DNA of 64,000 nt from NCBI GenBank assembly GCA_964036295.1, contig OZ038465.1:23036870-23100869 (forward strand), read 5' to 3'. Under the pieces are notes generated by a model. The model did not search any database and had not been told where the DNA came from. It was given only the letters and a program-made list of their open reading frames with translations. This document shows positions 22,837-34,027 of this stretch, in pieces. How positions within the stretch are numbered: position 1 is the stretch's first letter; each line of letters starts with the position of its first letter. The stretch is from Plumapathes pennacea. Taxonomy: Eukaryota; Cnidaria; Anthozoa; Antipatharia; Myriopathidae. The position numbers were made by a program, and so were the translations under genes.

Positions 22837-23640
22837 ATTGATGTACCGAGCTTTTGCTGTTAGTGTACCTCAAGCTGGGAATCAGTTCATTCTGATAAAT
22901 CAGCACAATGTACATGCATTGGAGGTTCACTTATTGTGCTGGGCCTAAGGGCCCAGCATATAATTGTTTTCACCCGAAAACCACAGCGTAGGTATCATGA
23001 CAATTGGTGAAAGAAGTCCCCCCTCTAGGATTTCAAAGTTTGATTGACATGTAAGCAAAAATACTATATTTTGATTGGATAATGCTCACGTGCAAGCGGC
23101 GTGCAAGCCTTTCTTTTCTTGGCTGAGTTTCAAAGTATGTAACGTTTTTTGTTGACATTACTAATGTGCTCTTGCGGTTTTGGTTCATTGTATTCATTTT
23201 CGTATTTTTCTTCGTCCAGCTGGTTAAAACTAAGCGAAGGAAAGCAAACATAATCAAACGATACCATTTCGACAAGCTGAAGTGGCTAGATTAATCGTGG
23301 CCTATGATTAGAAACAAATGTTCGAAGTCAAACTGTCAAAATGAGATAGTCACGCATACTCCCAAACTCAAAATGTAGATTCTCTCATACTTTTGAAGCA
23401 ACTGTACGAATGTTGTATTATAACTTACAGTTTAATCAGGTTCATTTGAGTAAATCAAAAGCCAAGTTATCTATCTATTTTTCGGGTGAGAAATTGAAAG
23501 AGAAAATCGAAGTTGATCACTCTTGGGAGTCTCGCTCTAGTCCAGAGATTGGTTATTCAATAATTCTTATGATGCGTGCGGACACTTGCCACACCAAACT
23601 TGAACCCCAGCATCTGTCGCGTTTTCACGCGACAACACTT
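22837..23640. other. Repeat fragments only
   Basis: Includes a GGGAATCAGTTCATTCTGAT block (about 22876) also found twice at 29640-29770, and a fragment of the GCTCGT-hairpin repeat near 23310-23545. No gene recognised. Confidence 0.5.
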
Positions 23641-23770
23641 GTTGCTCGTGGCGAAGCGACGAGCTTAGGTTTCGAGACCGTGTCTTTATCTTCTTTGTTT
23701 TATGGTGGGTTACGAATCTGCACACGGTGATTGGCTCATATTATCACGTGATATGCGATGACGTAAACCG

Positions 23771-23996
23771 CCGTCGAGTTGGCTCAGTTGGTTGAGTGCC
23801 GGTCTTTTGTGCGGGAGGTTGCGGGTTCGAACCCCGGCCGGACCAGCACTCGGGGTCTTAAAATAACTAAGGATAAGATGCTGCCTTTGTTTCTATCAGC
23901 AAATGGTAAGATCTTCATGTGGCTCGGATGACTACGTAAAATGGCGGTCCCGTCTCCCTACTTCTATACTTGATTACAGGGGGGACGTAAAAGAAC
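23771..23996 (+). mobile_element. tRNA-derived SINE
   Basis: The head has an RNA polymerase III A box (TTGGCTCAGTTGG, 23779-23791) and B box (GGTTCGAACCC, 23824-23834) at normal tRNA spacing. A non-tRNA body follows (CACTCGGGGTCTTAAAATAA onward), ending in GGACGTAAAAGAACC. The anticodon arm does not fold convincingly and the unit continues far past a tRNA, so it is a SINE and not a tRNA gene. Possible imperfect 12-bp target duplication: GATGACGTAAAC on the left and GAGGACGTAAAC on the right. This SINE type is familiar from stony corals. Confidence 0.85.
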
Positions 23997-24260
23997 CGCT
24001 GAGGACGTAAACAAATCTCTGGCAGTGACCACCCTCAGTGCCTGTACTCCAAAACAATGGCGATTTATGCTATACTCTGTACATGACATCTGTTGCCTCA
24101 TAACATTCTTCTGCTTATCGTACATTGCCTGTTGAAATGTTTCTTTCATTCGATCATGTAGCCTTTGTTTCGCAATGGTCATTGTATACCAGATATGAAA
24201 AATACACTAGAAATAAGAGTCGAAGTCAAACTGTCAAAAATTGATTGTGCATAAAAAGAT

Positions 24261-24914
24261 ATGTCACGCATTCTCAAAATGCAGGGTCGCTCAACCTTTA
24301 AGAAGAACGTGTGTGAAGACGGCGAAGCAACGTCGATTTTTGGCAATCGCTTGATAGTGGATTATATGGAATTGTTTAGTATGAAGGTGAACTTGAAGGT
24401 ACTTTGTATTCTTTTACTTTGTATTATTCTTGCTGATACAAATAAAGCGTCAGAAAATCTGATTTTTGTTTGGAATCAAAATTTCACTCTACTGTGCATT
24501 TGTGTTGTTGTTGTTGCGACATTTTGGCTCGGTGCCACGAAGGTCAAACAATCAGTGGAACAGATGGCGTCATTATTTGAAAATTGGGACATGGCTGATG
24601 AAGAAGTGACCGTTGGTAAATCTCGCTTTGCTCAATTTTATTGTATCCCCACAAATGTTTATGTGAAAGAAAATCGAAGTCCTCGAAGACGTCGTGAGCC
24701 GAGCCGCGTACCCTTGAATAACCTTCCACGCATTTTGAACAAGAGTAGAAAAAGCAGGCGACTAATACGAGAATACATTTCAAAGAATGTCCCGAAGTCG
24801 TCAAAAGTTCATGATTATACCCGAGCTTACGTACTTCACAATGCTAATGCGTTCCGTGAACGTGCGCGTAAACAACATATGGAAACAATAGAAAGCCACA
24901 TAAACGTAAACTGA
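24261..24914 (+). pseudogene. 2A-linked transposon gene, N-terminal frame
   Basis: 217 open codons, with an unknown product. Near residues 36-57 lies a signal-like hydrophobic stretch (VLCILLLCIILAD), and near 71-90 a second one (LLCICVVVVATFWLGATKV). A basic, nuclear-style half follows (ENRSPRRRREPSRVPLN, NKSRKSRRLIREYISKNVPK, HNANAFRERARKQH). Compared with the copy at 4.0-4.85 kb there is an extra AT at about 24877-24880. Just there the frame is lost, and the 2A-containing continuation is in a frame displaced by two bases. I infer one original protein broken by a 2-bp insertion. The function of this N-terminal part is not known to me. Confidence 0.65.
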
Positions 24915-25237
24915 AAATTAAGATCAATAAACCATCGCTGCGAGAAAGCTACAATTTCAAAAAGAAGATTGCCAAAAGTAAGCGAGGTGCTAAGATACGT
25001 TTGTATTTTAAGTGTTCAAAAACAGGCATTTCAAGATCAGACGTGTTCAGAGATCAAAATCACAAAATCAAGTACAATGCGTTTTCTCTGTCGAGGGATA
25101 TAGAAAAGAATCCTGGTCCTTCAGTTGTCGATCCAAATAAAACTATCATTGCACTGTACAGTCAAGGTAATGTTGCAATATTTGGAGATAATGCTGGGCG
25201 ACAATGTGTAGCTGTCTCTGGCAGCTCTGATATTTAA
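24884..25237 (+). pseudogene. 2A-like peptide plus start of a cysteine-protease-like domain
   Basis: The open frame runs from about 24884 (KPSLRESYNFKKKIAKSKRG); its first ATG is at 25001. At 25097-25120 it encodes D-I-E-K-N-P-G-P, the complete 2A-like consensus that makes ribosomes skip the last Gly-Pro bond. The part after it would begin with proline: PSVVDPNKTI, then SQGNVAIFGDNAGRQCVAVS. The NAGxQCVA block resembles the active-cysteine region of OTU/C76-like deubiquitinase domains found in some transposon proteins (from memory, not searched). The frame ends at 25237. Another frame stays readable past this point, so a second indel near 25215 is likely. So the 2A site is intact but the gene around it is broken twice. 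Confidence 0.7.
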
Positions 25238-25299
25238 CCACACGAACTTCATTTGTTTATCAGAGGATTTAAACGAAATTTAGGAGTCGGATGTCAAGT

Positions 25300-25896
25300 C
25301 GAATACATATGCCAGATACGATGTTTCATACGGAATAATATTTTCAATGAGTGATTTGCTTTTGCCTTGAGTGATCGTTTCTGTCGAGAGCATTTTGAAT
25401 TTGCTTTTCGATGCACGTCACAGTACTGGTATGACGCTTTCTATATAACAAGTGAATTTTCAAGCTGACATGTTTTCTGGAGGAATTAACTGGGGAATAT
25501 CCGACATCTTAAGTAGCTATAAGACAGCTTAATAGCCTTATCTCATGTTGGAATGCTTTTCCGGTATCATTTTCGGCTATCTATAATGGCCACTTATCTC
25601 TTCTTTGTTAATCTTCTTAGCATATGCATCATGTTCAAGTAGCTGTAATTGACAGCTAAATATACGTAAGAGAAAAAATATACGTAAGAGAAAAAATATA
25701 CGTAAGAGAGATCTTTCTAGTCTAGTGAGTAATAACTCAAGTTATTATGTACTATGAATTTGACTGTACAGTACCATCATAGTCGAACGCTTCTGAACTC
25801 CATAATATTAAACTCTTTTGAGGTAGACTAAATATAAAATGTATATGAAGCGTAAAATACAAACTAAGAACATAAAATAAAGTTTTCGCAAACAAT
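25300..25896. repeat. Inverted counterpart of 5956-6130 and a short tandem repeat
   Basis: 25440-25650 matches 5956-6130 in reverse complement. At 25665-25710 there are three near-perfect copies of TATACGTAAGAGAAAAA. No gene recognised. Confidence 0.65.
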
Positions 25897-26819
25897 AAAC
25901 TTTACTGATTCGGGTATCCCAGAATATTTCTAGACTAAACAAATGTGCCAAAAAAGCATGACTTAATTATTCATGATTATATTCAGACTAGCATTTGATA
26001 CATTTTTATACGGACCATAATTATAGCGAGCTGTAAAAGTGTTTATTACAATTTCGACAAGAATTCCGAGCCGAACTATCTCCATTTTTTACAGTAGTTA
26101 ACCTGGACAATTATTTGATAAAAGTATGTGTGAATTGAATAGATGAAAGCTTCAACTCTGGCCAAAAGTCGTGGGACATTTTGCCTTTAATCTAAAAATT
26201 ATGACACTTTCCCTTTTCCCGCCCCCCTTTCCCCCTGACAATGTTGACTGAGTGTGCTTAAAGTGCACTCCATAAGGAGCCAGAAGGTGTTAAAATTAAA
26301 GTTTTCACGGTTGGGGACCTTGGTTGCTACTCTTGAATTACAATCCAATTAAAGATCTGTCAGCGGATCAGAAGCTAAAACTGTCTCTCTCTTGTGGTTT
26401 CTGTCAATCATTCGTTCTCTCGTAATATCATTTTACATTGTATGTTGCGAGTTAATCAATAAGCCGGGAAGACCGCGCGCCAGTGAAGTATCCACGAGGT
26501 TTACAGTTTTGATTTTTGGACCCTGTTTTCATGTTCGAATGTTTCCGGAAAAGTTATTGATCGATAGATCGCTGGACCAATTCGACCCACGCATCCCTGG
26601 TCTTGAACGTTTCTGGTAAACACGGCGTGCGGTGCGGTGGAAATGTGGCGCGAACAGGGCGCGCAAATTGCACCGATGTGCTTTAGGCGCGGCAGAGCCG
26701 AAGAAACTAAAAGGAATGGTGCTGCGAAAAACCCATTTCCTAGGCAGGAATTAGGCGTTCGTCTCTTCTCCGGATGGTGGAATGAGGAAACAGTATTACC
26801 GTTTTATTGCCTATTATTT
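25897..26819 (+). repeat. 0.9-kb duplicated segment, copy B
   Basis: Direct counterpart of 21925-22836, with scattered substitutions and small indels (for example an added AAAATTAAAGTT near 26292). The two copies flank the 2A-gene/SINE region at about 4-kb spacing. Confidence 0.85.
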
Positions 26820-27155
26820 TATCCCCGAACGAAGTGAGGGAAATACTCACGACGCTAATGCAGTAGTATTATCGCCTTATCGGTGACTCCAAGCGTGTCG
26901 CTATCTCGAAATCTAATGTTCGTGTGTTTGTGTGTTTGATACGACACCGTCCCAAGGCCTTCCGCGTCGAGCGACCACAGCAGGCGAGGTTATATCGGCA
27001 GCTTAACTGTAAACCGCCATTTTCTTGGTGACATGCGGTAGAGTACGAACTGAAGTGATTTTGTACAACAAGATGCAGATACAAGGCCAAGCAGTTCGAG
27101 GGACGGCTGTAAATTGCCCGGATATTTTGCCAGTGCATGGGAGGCAAGCTTTACT

Positions 27156-28898
27156 TACCCTGGGTTCCAGAGGTTTCTCGCTCTCGGAAAACCCGGGCTG
27201 CGCGGCCGCGTAGAGCTGGGGCCGAAACTACGGGCGGCGGGGGGCTGGGGGCGAGGCGAAGCCGAGGCGAGAAACCTCTGGTAACAAACATCGTTGTTTT
27301 TGAAAGTGCCGCTCCAATCACAAGGCGTTTTAAAGCTCCCGAGTCAAAATCTGACCCTGGCACTCTCATTGGCTCAACCAAGATTGTTTTCTCACGAAGT
27401 CAGTGATTGGTCTAATCTGATGAGTTAGTGAAACCTGTTTTGAAGCAAAACCAAAATGTCCTTCGAAAGAAGTCTTGTTTCTCGAAGCGAGATTAGCAAT
27501 CGCTGAAACGATTCGCTTGAAGTTTCCCGAAATCGAGTGTTTAAAACCCCAGCAGCGAGATGCAGTTCACAGTACATTTTGAGGAAGGATGTATTCGCAG
27601 TGCTTCCTACCGGCTTTGGAAAGTCTCTCACCTTCCAAGTGATTCCTGATATCTGTCGACGTTTGGCTGCACGCGGTTTATATATCCTGAAAGTCCCATA
27701 TTGCTGGTTATTTGCCCACTTGTTTCCCTGATTACTTCTCACACGAAGGAACTCGAATCGCAAGGCATATCATCGGCTTGCTTATCAGGAGATGCAATGG
27801 ACGAAGAGGGTATAAAAGCAGGAAAGTACAGCGTGGTCTTTGCAAGTCCCGAGTCTTTGATTTGCTAGTAGGACTTATCACAGCTTTCAAAGCGTGTATC
27901 AAGTCGGTCAAATGAACTAAAGCTCTGCCAAACAACAACACCTCCAACACGCCACATTCGTGAGGTAACCGGCTACAAACGGTGTGTCTTTTGTGTCACT
28001 GTTTATCTGTTTCTTCATTTGGTTTTACATTTTGTCATCTGTGATAGTAAAAAAATAAATAAACTACACTCTTGAGATAACAATTTGTTTTTGTCGTTGC
28101 CGCTCGTTTCTTCGCTGTCGAGTCGACTCATGCCGCGTTGCGTTACTCACAACTAAATGCATTTTGCAATCCATTTCTTGTGAAAAATTAAAAGCAGTAT
28201 GGACACATGTATTTTGTGTGGAATGATTTATGGAGGCCCCCGAAGTTTGTGTACGTATTACTCTGTTGACTCTTCTTGAGCGAAACCGATTCGACCGTGT
28301 TTATCTGCTTTGCTCGCTGTCAAAGGAATGTCGTGGGAAATAATTACACGGTTTTCATTTTCTCACAGCCCGTAGACCCTGTGTAGTCGGTGGCTTACGG
28401 CCGTATAAAGCAAACGACAAACAATTACAGCTTTAGAATTACTAATGTTTTGAAAATATAGCAACGATGCTGTATCAATGCGTACTGTATGTATCCAGCA
28501 CGAGCGGGTACCTCCGACAACAATAGCATGCGTGGAAATGCAATGCTATGAATTTTAACAAACGCCAGCACAGTTTATTGTACATTTTCAGGGTGCGCCA
28601 AAGGCCTAAATCCTCTCGGTAAACAGTTGATATCATTCGCCGCAGCATATCGGATGTTTTCCAATGCATTAGCAGTATCCACATGTACGCATTGCGGGCC
28701 AACTTTTTTATTATCCAATTAAAATAACTGTCAATCATCGTTACATGGAAGTGAGATCAACGACGTTTGTTACCAGAGGTTTCTCGCCTCGGCTTCGCCT
28801 CGCCCCCAGCCCCCCGCCGCCCGTGATTTCGGCCCCAGCTCTACGTGGCCGCGCAGCCCGGGTTTTCCGAGAGCGAGAAACTTCTGGAACCCAGGGTA
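27156..28898. mobile_element. Pack-MULE-like element carrying a helicase fragment
   Basis: Inverted repeats of about 140 bp (27156-27299 and 28756-28898) begin TACCCTGGGTTCCAGAGGTT and run through a GC-rich section (GGCGGGGGGCTGGGGGCGAG). A perfect 9-bp duplication AGCTTTACT flanks the element (27147-27155 and 28899-28907). Long TIRs plus a 9-bp duplication fit Mutator-like elements. The interior holds a RecQ-like helicase fragment and about 850 bp of sequence I cannot identify. Each TIR also contains its own smaller inverted pair (CCAGAGGTTTCTCGC with GCGAGAAACCTCTGG). Confidence 0.85.
27465..27868 (+). pseudogene. RecQ-like DNA helicase N-terminal fragment
   Basis: Readable in three frames. 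The first gives EARLAIAETIRLKFPEIECL and KPQQRDAVHSTF, then a TGA. The second gives RKDVFAVLPTGFGKSLTFQV with the Walker A motif LPTGFGKS at 27603-27626. The third gives LVICPLVSLITSHTKELESQ (motif Ia), then GKYSVVFASPESLIC ending at TAG 27866-27868. RecQ-family helicases use this ATP-binding core to unwind DNA. Motifs II (DEAH) to VI are absent and at least two frameshifts are present, so no helicase can be made. It lies wholly inside a Mutator-like element, as expected for captured gene DNA. Confidence 0.8.
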
Positions 28899-29393
28899 AG
28901 CTTTACTAGACGTAAAACGGATTCTTTAAGGCCCAACTGGTCGACCTGAACACAATCCCAGACGCCAGTATTGTGTTAAAACGCAGACACTTCTTCAGAA
29001 AGGAAGTGCAATCACTGTGGCAAATTTCACCTTTCGCAATAACAGGAATGCAGTTTTCAGAATCCAAGTTTGACAAGATGACAACACAATACAATGGAAA
29101 GTGGATTTTTTGGTACTGTATGAGGACTGCTCTATACAGTGTATTTTGAAATCATTGAAGACGTAAACAATAGTGTTTTGGGTTTTGTTTCCTTTGCTGG
29201 AAAAGAGCTAAAGCTATGGCTTTCAGGAACCGGTGAGTTTTGAAAATTTACATCAATTAACGTTAAATACACTTTTGTTAAACGACGGTCGTGTTATCAT
29301 TGGTATTTCAACAATTGCCGTATATTTTGTCGTTTGATGCCCCGGGAACTGTGATGAAGGCCAAGTAGGATTATACTGTGATCTTTTTGCTGC
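28899..29393. other. No gene; repeat related to 49200-49450
   Basis: The stretch around GTATGAGGACTGCTCTATAC (about 29116) to GATGAAGGCCAAGTAGGATT (about 29352) is a diverged copy of 49205-49430. Nothing else recognised. Confidence 0.5.
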
Positions 29394-29395
29394 TG

Positions 29396-29638
29396 CAATC
29401 TTGGACAAAACCTGTTGAGACAAATGGCACGCTGAAGCATTTTTCTATTTTCGTGCCGACAAATTGTCCCTCCCCCTCCCCCTCAGATACAATGTTGCAT
29501 TTTTGTGGGCACACTGCTCTGGCCTGTCTGTTGAAACAGAAACAACATTGAGTGGAGGGGGGAGGGAGGAGTTTAAGTGTCAAGACTCGGGTGGAACTGC
29601 ACAATCAGTGCTGTGTCTCAACATTTTGTCCAAGATTG
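29396..29638. mobile_element. CAATC-type MITE, subfamily 1
   Basis: Inverted ends CAATCTTGGACAAAACCTGT and, at the right, its near-complement ending CCAAGATTG. A 2-bp duplication TG flanks it (29394-29395, 29639-29640). The core has CCCTCCCCCTCCCCC with ACAATGTTG facing AACAACATTGAG with GGAGGGGGGAGGG, a second inverted pair inside the first. No coding capacity. Confidence 0.8.
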
Positions 29639-29639
29639 T

Positions 29640-29800
29640 GGGAATCAGTTCATTCTGATAAATCGGCACAGTGTACGCGCATTGGAGGTTCACTTATTTA
29701 TGATTCTATTTGCTGTTTTGCTGTTAGTGAACCTCAAGCTGGGAATCAGTTCATTCTGATAAATCAGCACAATGTACGCGCATTGGAGATTCACTTTGTT
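29640..29800 (+). repeat. Two-copy ~103-bp tandem repeat
   Basis: GGGAATCAGTTCATTCTGAT to GCGCATTGGAG is present at 29640 and again at 29743, with a third related copy at 22876. Confidence 0.8.
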
Positions 29801-30235
29801 AGAATATTTAGCATTCAGTTACAATGATACGATTCTCAGAGTTTCTCATACGCTTCTCGTTGTTAATAGCGAAGAGCAAGAGTTGTAGTGATTTCTCGTT
29901 CAATGCGTTCTGGGTTAGCTGTCGCACTGTTTGCATTTTATCTCTGGATGTCGAATAATAGTATATGTAACTCATAAAACTCGTACCTTCGACAGCGGAC
30001 GTTTTTAAAGCCCCGAAGTAAATCTCAGCGACATGAAACCGCGACGAACCAAGCCTGTTTGCAACAGAACTCTAATTTTAAAAACGTCGGTTCACCATGT
30101 TATGCTTCTCCTTATTTTGTCACCTTTCTCGCTCCGTGTGCCGAACGAGGTGTCGCCGGTAATTAATGGCATCTAAAAAATGCGGCCATTTCGGCCGCAT
30201 TACATCGGTTACTAAGGGGCTCTGGCTCGTTATGC

Positions 30236-30362
30236 TTTATGCAACATTGTATGGGGGAGGGTTAACTTTCGAAAAAGGAGCCGCTGTCGTTTTAAAAAGA
30301 GAGTAATGTTGAAAAATTGCATTTTTTCAGAGTGTTCCACATACTTTTGGCCAGGATTGTTG
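30236..30362 (-). mobile_element. Half-copy of CAATC-type MITE
   Basis: One end and part of the core of the MITE seen whole at 57698-57928 and 59233-59483: GCAACATTGTATGGGGGAGG to CATACTTTTGGCCAGGATTG. The other end is missing. Confidence 0.7.
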
Positions 30363-31069
30363 GTAAAACGAGGGTTTAGGGACCAAATCATCTCAACTCC
30401 TGGTGTCTATAAAACTTTGGCAGTTTCCAGGGTTTGGTAGAATGTTCCAACAGATACTACACTGTGCTATTCTACATAGCCTCTTTACATCGAGAACATC
30501 AACAAAAGCTGGTATGCTGTTAGTGATCTCGAACATTTTTTTGATTAGCCTGTATTCTTTACTTACTTAGTGATCAAGTAACTGGTATGAAGGTAATATG
30601 CATCTACTGAACTCTCTCTAGTTACATTTTTGTTTGTTAAATTTTAGGTCATGCTCATGATCTGCACCCTTAGTCACTACTTTTTCTTGCTACCAATGTC
30701 TCATTAGGTATGCATATAACGTCGACGTCTAAGATCACATTCGTTCAATTGTTTCTGGAAAATCTCATTGCTGACCTTCAGTCTAAAGGGAAATGTACAT
30801 TTCGATCTTATAAAATTGGTTGCCATCCTTGTCACACTGCTTGATTCTTTGTGAAAACGCGTATAACAGAACCTTTTTAACACCATGCTTAACTTTCAGC
30901 GGTCTGTGGGAGGACATCATCTAGTACAAGTAGCTTGTAGTGATAAGAAAAAGTGCCTCGTTGGCACTTCAAAACTGTCATAAGGCTTTCGTCCGGCAAC
31001 CGCAGCGAATAAAAATTCGCAACCAACCAAGCATTTTCTGTTTTTTTTTTTTTTTTTTTTTTTTTTTTT
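30363..31069 (-). repeat. Decayed LINE copy with poly(T)
   Basis: Diverged counterpart of 6880-8700 without the Mutator-like insertion. Shared blocks include TTCCAGGGTTT, CGAGAACATC, GCTCATGATCTGCA and TCGTCCGGCAACCGC/TTGTCCGGCAGCCAC. It ends near a run of 29 T (31041-31069), which on the minus strand would be a poly(A). Confidence 0.65.
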
Positions 31070-31960
31070 CAAGAAGTGTATTACTAAAAAACATACATAT
31101 ATTAAATTTAATCGGTTATTTGATTTATTTATTATTCTATGTATTTTAAATTTCTTTAGCTTTGCCATTTTATATGGCAGGATATCAGTAACAGCAGTGG
31201 GCCAATTACTGCAAGCCCTTGCTAGCACTGAGGGTGGTCACAAAGTGTTCAAGTTAGTTAAGAAACCCTTAAACAATCACTGCCCAAAACTTTTAACATA
31301 ATTTTTAAGGCGACCTTATTGCAGTCAAGACTGCGTCAGCCCGTCAGTCAGTCAGTTAGTCGTGTGTCAACAATATATTTCCAAATTAGGAAGTTTAATC
31401 CAAATTTGGGCATGATCATGATTAAATACGCACGAAGAAATAGATTTCAAGAGATCGATTAACTTGAAAGGCACAGAATTTTACGGAGTTGTTTTGATTA
31501 TTATCGTACTCATGAATTGCCAGGCAAAACTGTTGCATTTCAGGACCATTACCACAGAGGTTTTGGTAAATTCTTGGTTGTCTGAGAATCGTAAATCAAA
31601 GTTGAAAGACCCGTGACAGCCCGGAGCGACTTCAGCTTGTCGAAATATTTCTATCATTTGCTTTGCTTTGCTTTGCTTAATTTTCGCCAGCAACATATCA
31701 TTGTACTTATGATTTGCCGGTCGATCTGTTACATTTCAAAAACAATACCATCGAGGTTTGAGAATAGCCGTGAACAAATGTAATGGTACCGCTGCGGGAT
31801 TGCAAATATCTCTTAAGCCCAGCATAATAATCCAGCAACAGTCTTGACTGGTTATTCAGGAATATGACAAAAAATATGCTTTAAAAACCTGTTATGACCT
31901 TGATTTTGGCTAATTTTCAGTAAAAGTATACTTCTGCAAAAAACGTATTGACATTGCTCA
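31070..31960. other. No recognisable feature
   Basis: AT-rich DNA with short GTCAGTCAGTCAGT (31340) and GCTTTGCTTTGCTTTGCTT (31658) microsatellites. No gene recognised. Confidence 0.5.
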
Positions 31961-33000
31961 ACGTCTACCGAAATCATGGCATAATTGTTTCAAGTGATGC
32001 TTTGACTAACACCAACAAATGAGAAGCAGGTGTGATAACATAATGTGCTCGTAAATATAGTTTTGATTTTAAAAGAAACAAGACTGGTTTTGCCAGTGAG
32101 CTCGTGGCGTGAGTTGGGTCAAGACCAGGATAAACTAAAATTAAAAGTAAGGACAAGAGCGAGACTCGCTAGACAGACTTTCAGTCCCCGGGGGAGGAGG
32201 GTACTCATCATAGTTTTGCGTGAGTGTGCCGCCCGGTACTAAAAACCCTTAAACTATTTCAAACCAAAATATCTGATTTTCTATACGCTATTTCAGACCT
32301 AACTTCAAAAACGTACACGGCACATACCTTACCCCATCGGGTTTCAGTCTCACCAGAAAAATATTATACAGCATAAAGAACTTGGTTTTTGAGACTTTGC
32401 TCAAATAAAACCTGATTAAATTATAAATTTTCATACAACACTCATAAGAGTAATGCGTGACCCTGTGCGTGACTTGCAACATTTACTGTATTTTTGAGAG
32501 TTTGACTTCGAACACTTATTTCTAATCAGAGGCCACAATTAATCCAGCCATAGCTCCGATACTTATATGTTTTCTTTTTACTGAATGCGTTTCTTTTATT
32601 AGCCTTTCGAGTATTCGCGCTTTGTGGCAAATATAAAATTGAAAGCGAGGAATGTGACACAAGAGTTGTTTACAATAATGAATATTCTCGCGGTTTTGTT
32701 TCACGGCGTGTTCAGTTCATTTGTGACTAACAAATTCAATGCTTAGGGCTATTTCGGTGTGTTTTTCATTTCTAGTATACAGTTACCATTGCAAAACATA
32801 GGCTACATGATCGAATTGAAGAAACATTTCAACAGGCACTCTATACGATAAGCCGAAGCATTTTGACGGCACAGGCTCGCAGTATGATACATGTAATATG
32901 CTCACAAAAAAACTGTACAAAACAGCTAACAGTATGTATGAGGCAACATATGTCATGTACAGTGTCAAATGTTTACGGCTAAACAGTCATCGTAGCTTTG
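31960..33000 (-). repeat. Rearranged GCTCGT-hairpin repeat copy
   Basis: Contains the family blocks TTGCCAGTGAGCTCGT (about 32090), GTTTCAGTCTCACCAGAAAA (32340) and GCGCTTTGTGGCAAATATAA (32615) in minus orientation, then AAACATTTCAACAGGCACTC (32822) and the GGCAACATATGTCATGTACA block (32940). Small frames across it are not conserved with other copies. Confidence 0.65.
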
Positions 33001-34027
33001 GTGTCTGTTTTCGGCGAAAAACAAGCCAGAAATTTGAGCGAGACACGAGCAAGACGGAGCTCAGCAATGAGCAATAATTAATGGGCGATAACTGAACAAG
33101 AATTGAGCGAGACACTTGACTGACCGTGACATATGGATGGCTTGTTTCTGGCGAGTATATCGCCCGTCATTGGACTCATTTTTTCTACGAGATTATTGCC
33201 TGTTATTTGACTTATGTATCGCTGGTAAACAAATGGAGTTCACATGCGACGCGTTCACATAACCAACGACACAGCAGAGTTGATTCAAAATTACAATTTA
33301 ATTATATATTGATCTCTTAAGATAGTTGTTCAAAATACAATGAACTGTCTCAGTCGTCAAACAATATTGGCTAACATATCACATCACATCGATGATAGAA
33401 TTCTCGCTCAACTCCCTCTCTTTTGGCTGCTCGCCCCTTGAGAGAAATACGTCTTTCGATAAATCGCTTTTCATTGGGTTTTTACAAGAATCCTGGTCGG
33501 TATATACAGAAGGTTGGGGCTCCTATTCACTTGCTCAGGTCTTGGGCAGTGTTGATGGCGAACGGTTTCAATCTTTTCAACAGTCCCACAGCCGTACCGA
33601 ACATCTCGCCACACGCCTGTGCGTGTTACTCAAAGTAGCAACTTCATACAAATTCGCTTTCGCTTGAAAACGCAAACAAAATGAACGTTGCCATCGCAGT
33701 TGCAACAAACGTTTTCACTCAATCGAAGCTAAAGCAACTGATGTCCCGTTGAAGTCGTTGATAAAACTAATATAAAACCACTTTGTCTTGCTGAAATTTC
33801 ACCGTAAAAATCGGATTATGGCCAGAGTCGGGCCCGTTTCTCGCTCAGTCGGGCTAGCAATTTTCGTACGGGAAAATACATATTTGCAAACGGTCTATCG
33901 CCCGCATCTCAAGCTGTTCGCGATCGCCTTACGTCATCGCATAGCACGTGACAATGTGAACCAATCAGCGTGTGCTGATTCGTAGCCCAGAAAACTAACA
34001 TGACGATTAAGACACACGGTGCAATCC
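33001..34027. other. No recognisable feature
   Basis: No gene recognised. Two overlapping frames at 33392-33667 share no motif with any family I know. The last ~100 bp (33915-34027) is the start of the next repeat copy. Confidence 0.45.

Larger units (their letters stand above)
23642..25300 (+). repeat. GCTCGT-hairpin repeat carrying the 2A gene, copy 2
   Basis: Begins with a good stem-loop (GCTCGTGGCGAAGCGACGAGC), then the ACGAATCTGCACACGGTGAT block, a SINE insertion, the TTTCGCAATGGTCATTGTAT block and the 2A-linked coding region. This links the small dispersed copies elsewhere in the window to a larger coding element, of which they look like non-coding relatives. Confidence 0.6.

Noticed and set aside
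23771..23850. Functional tRNA gene
   Set aside because: A and B boxes are present but the anticodon arm does not fold, and the repeat continues for about 150 bp more. It is a SINE head.
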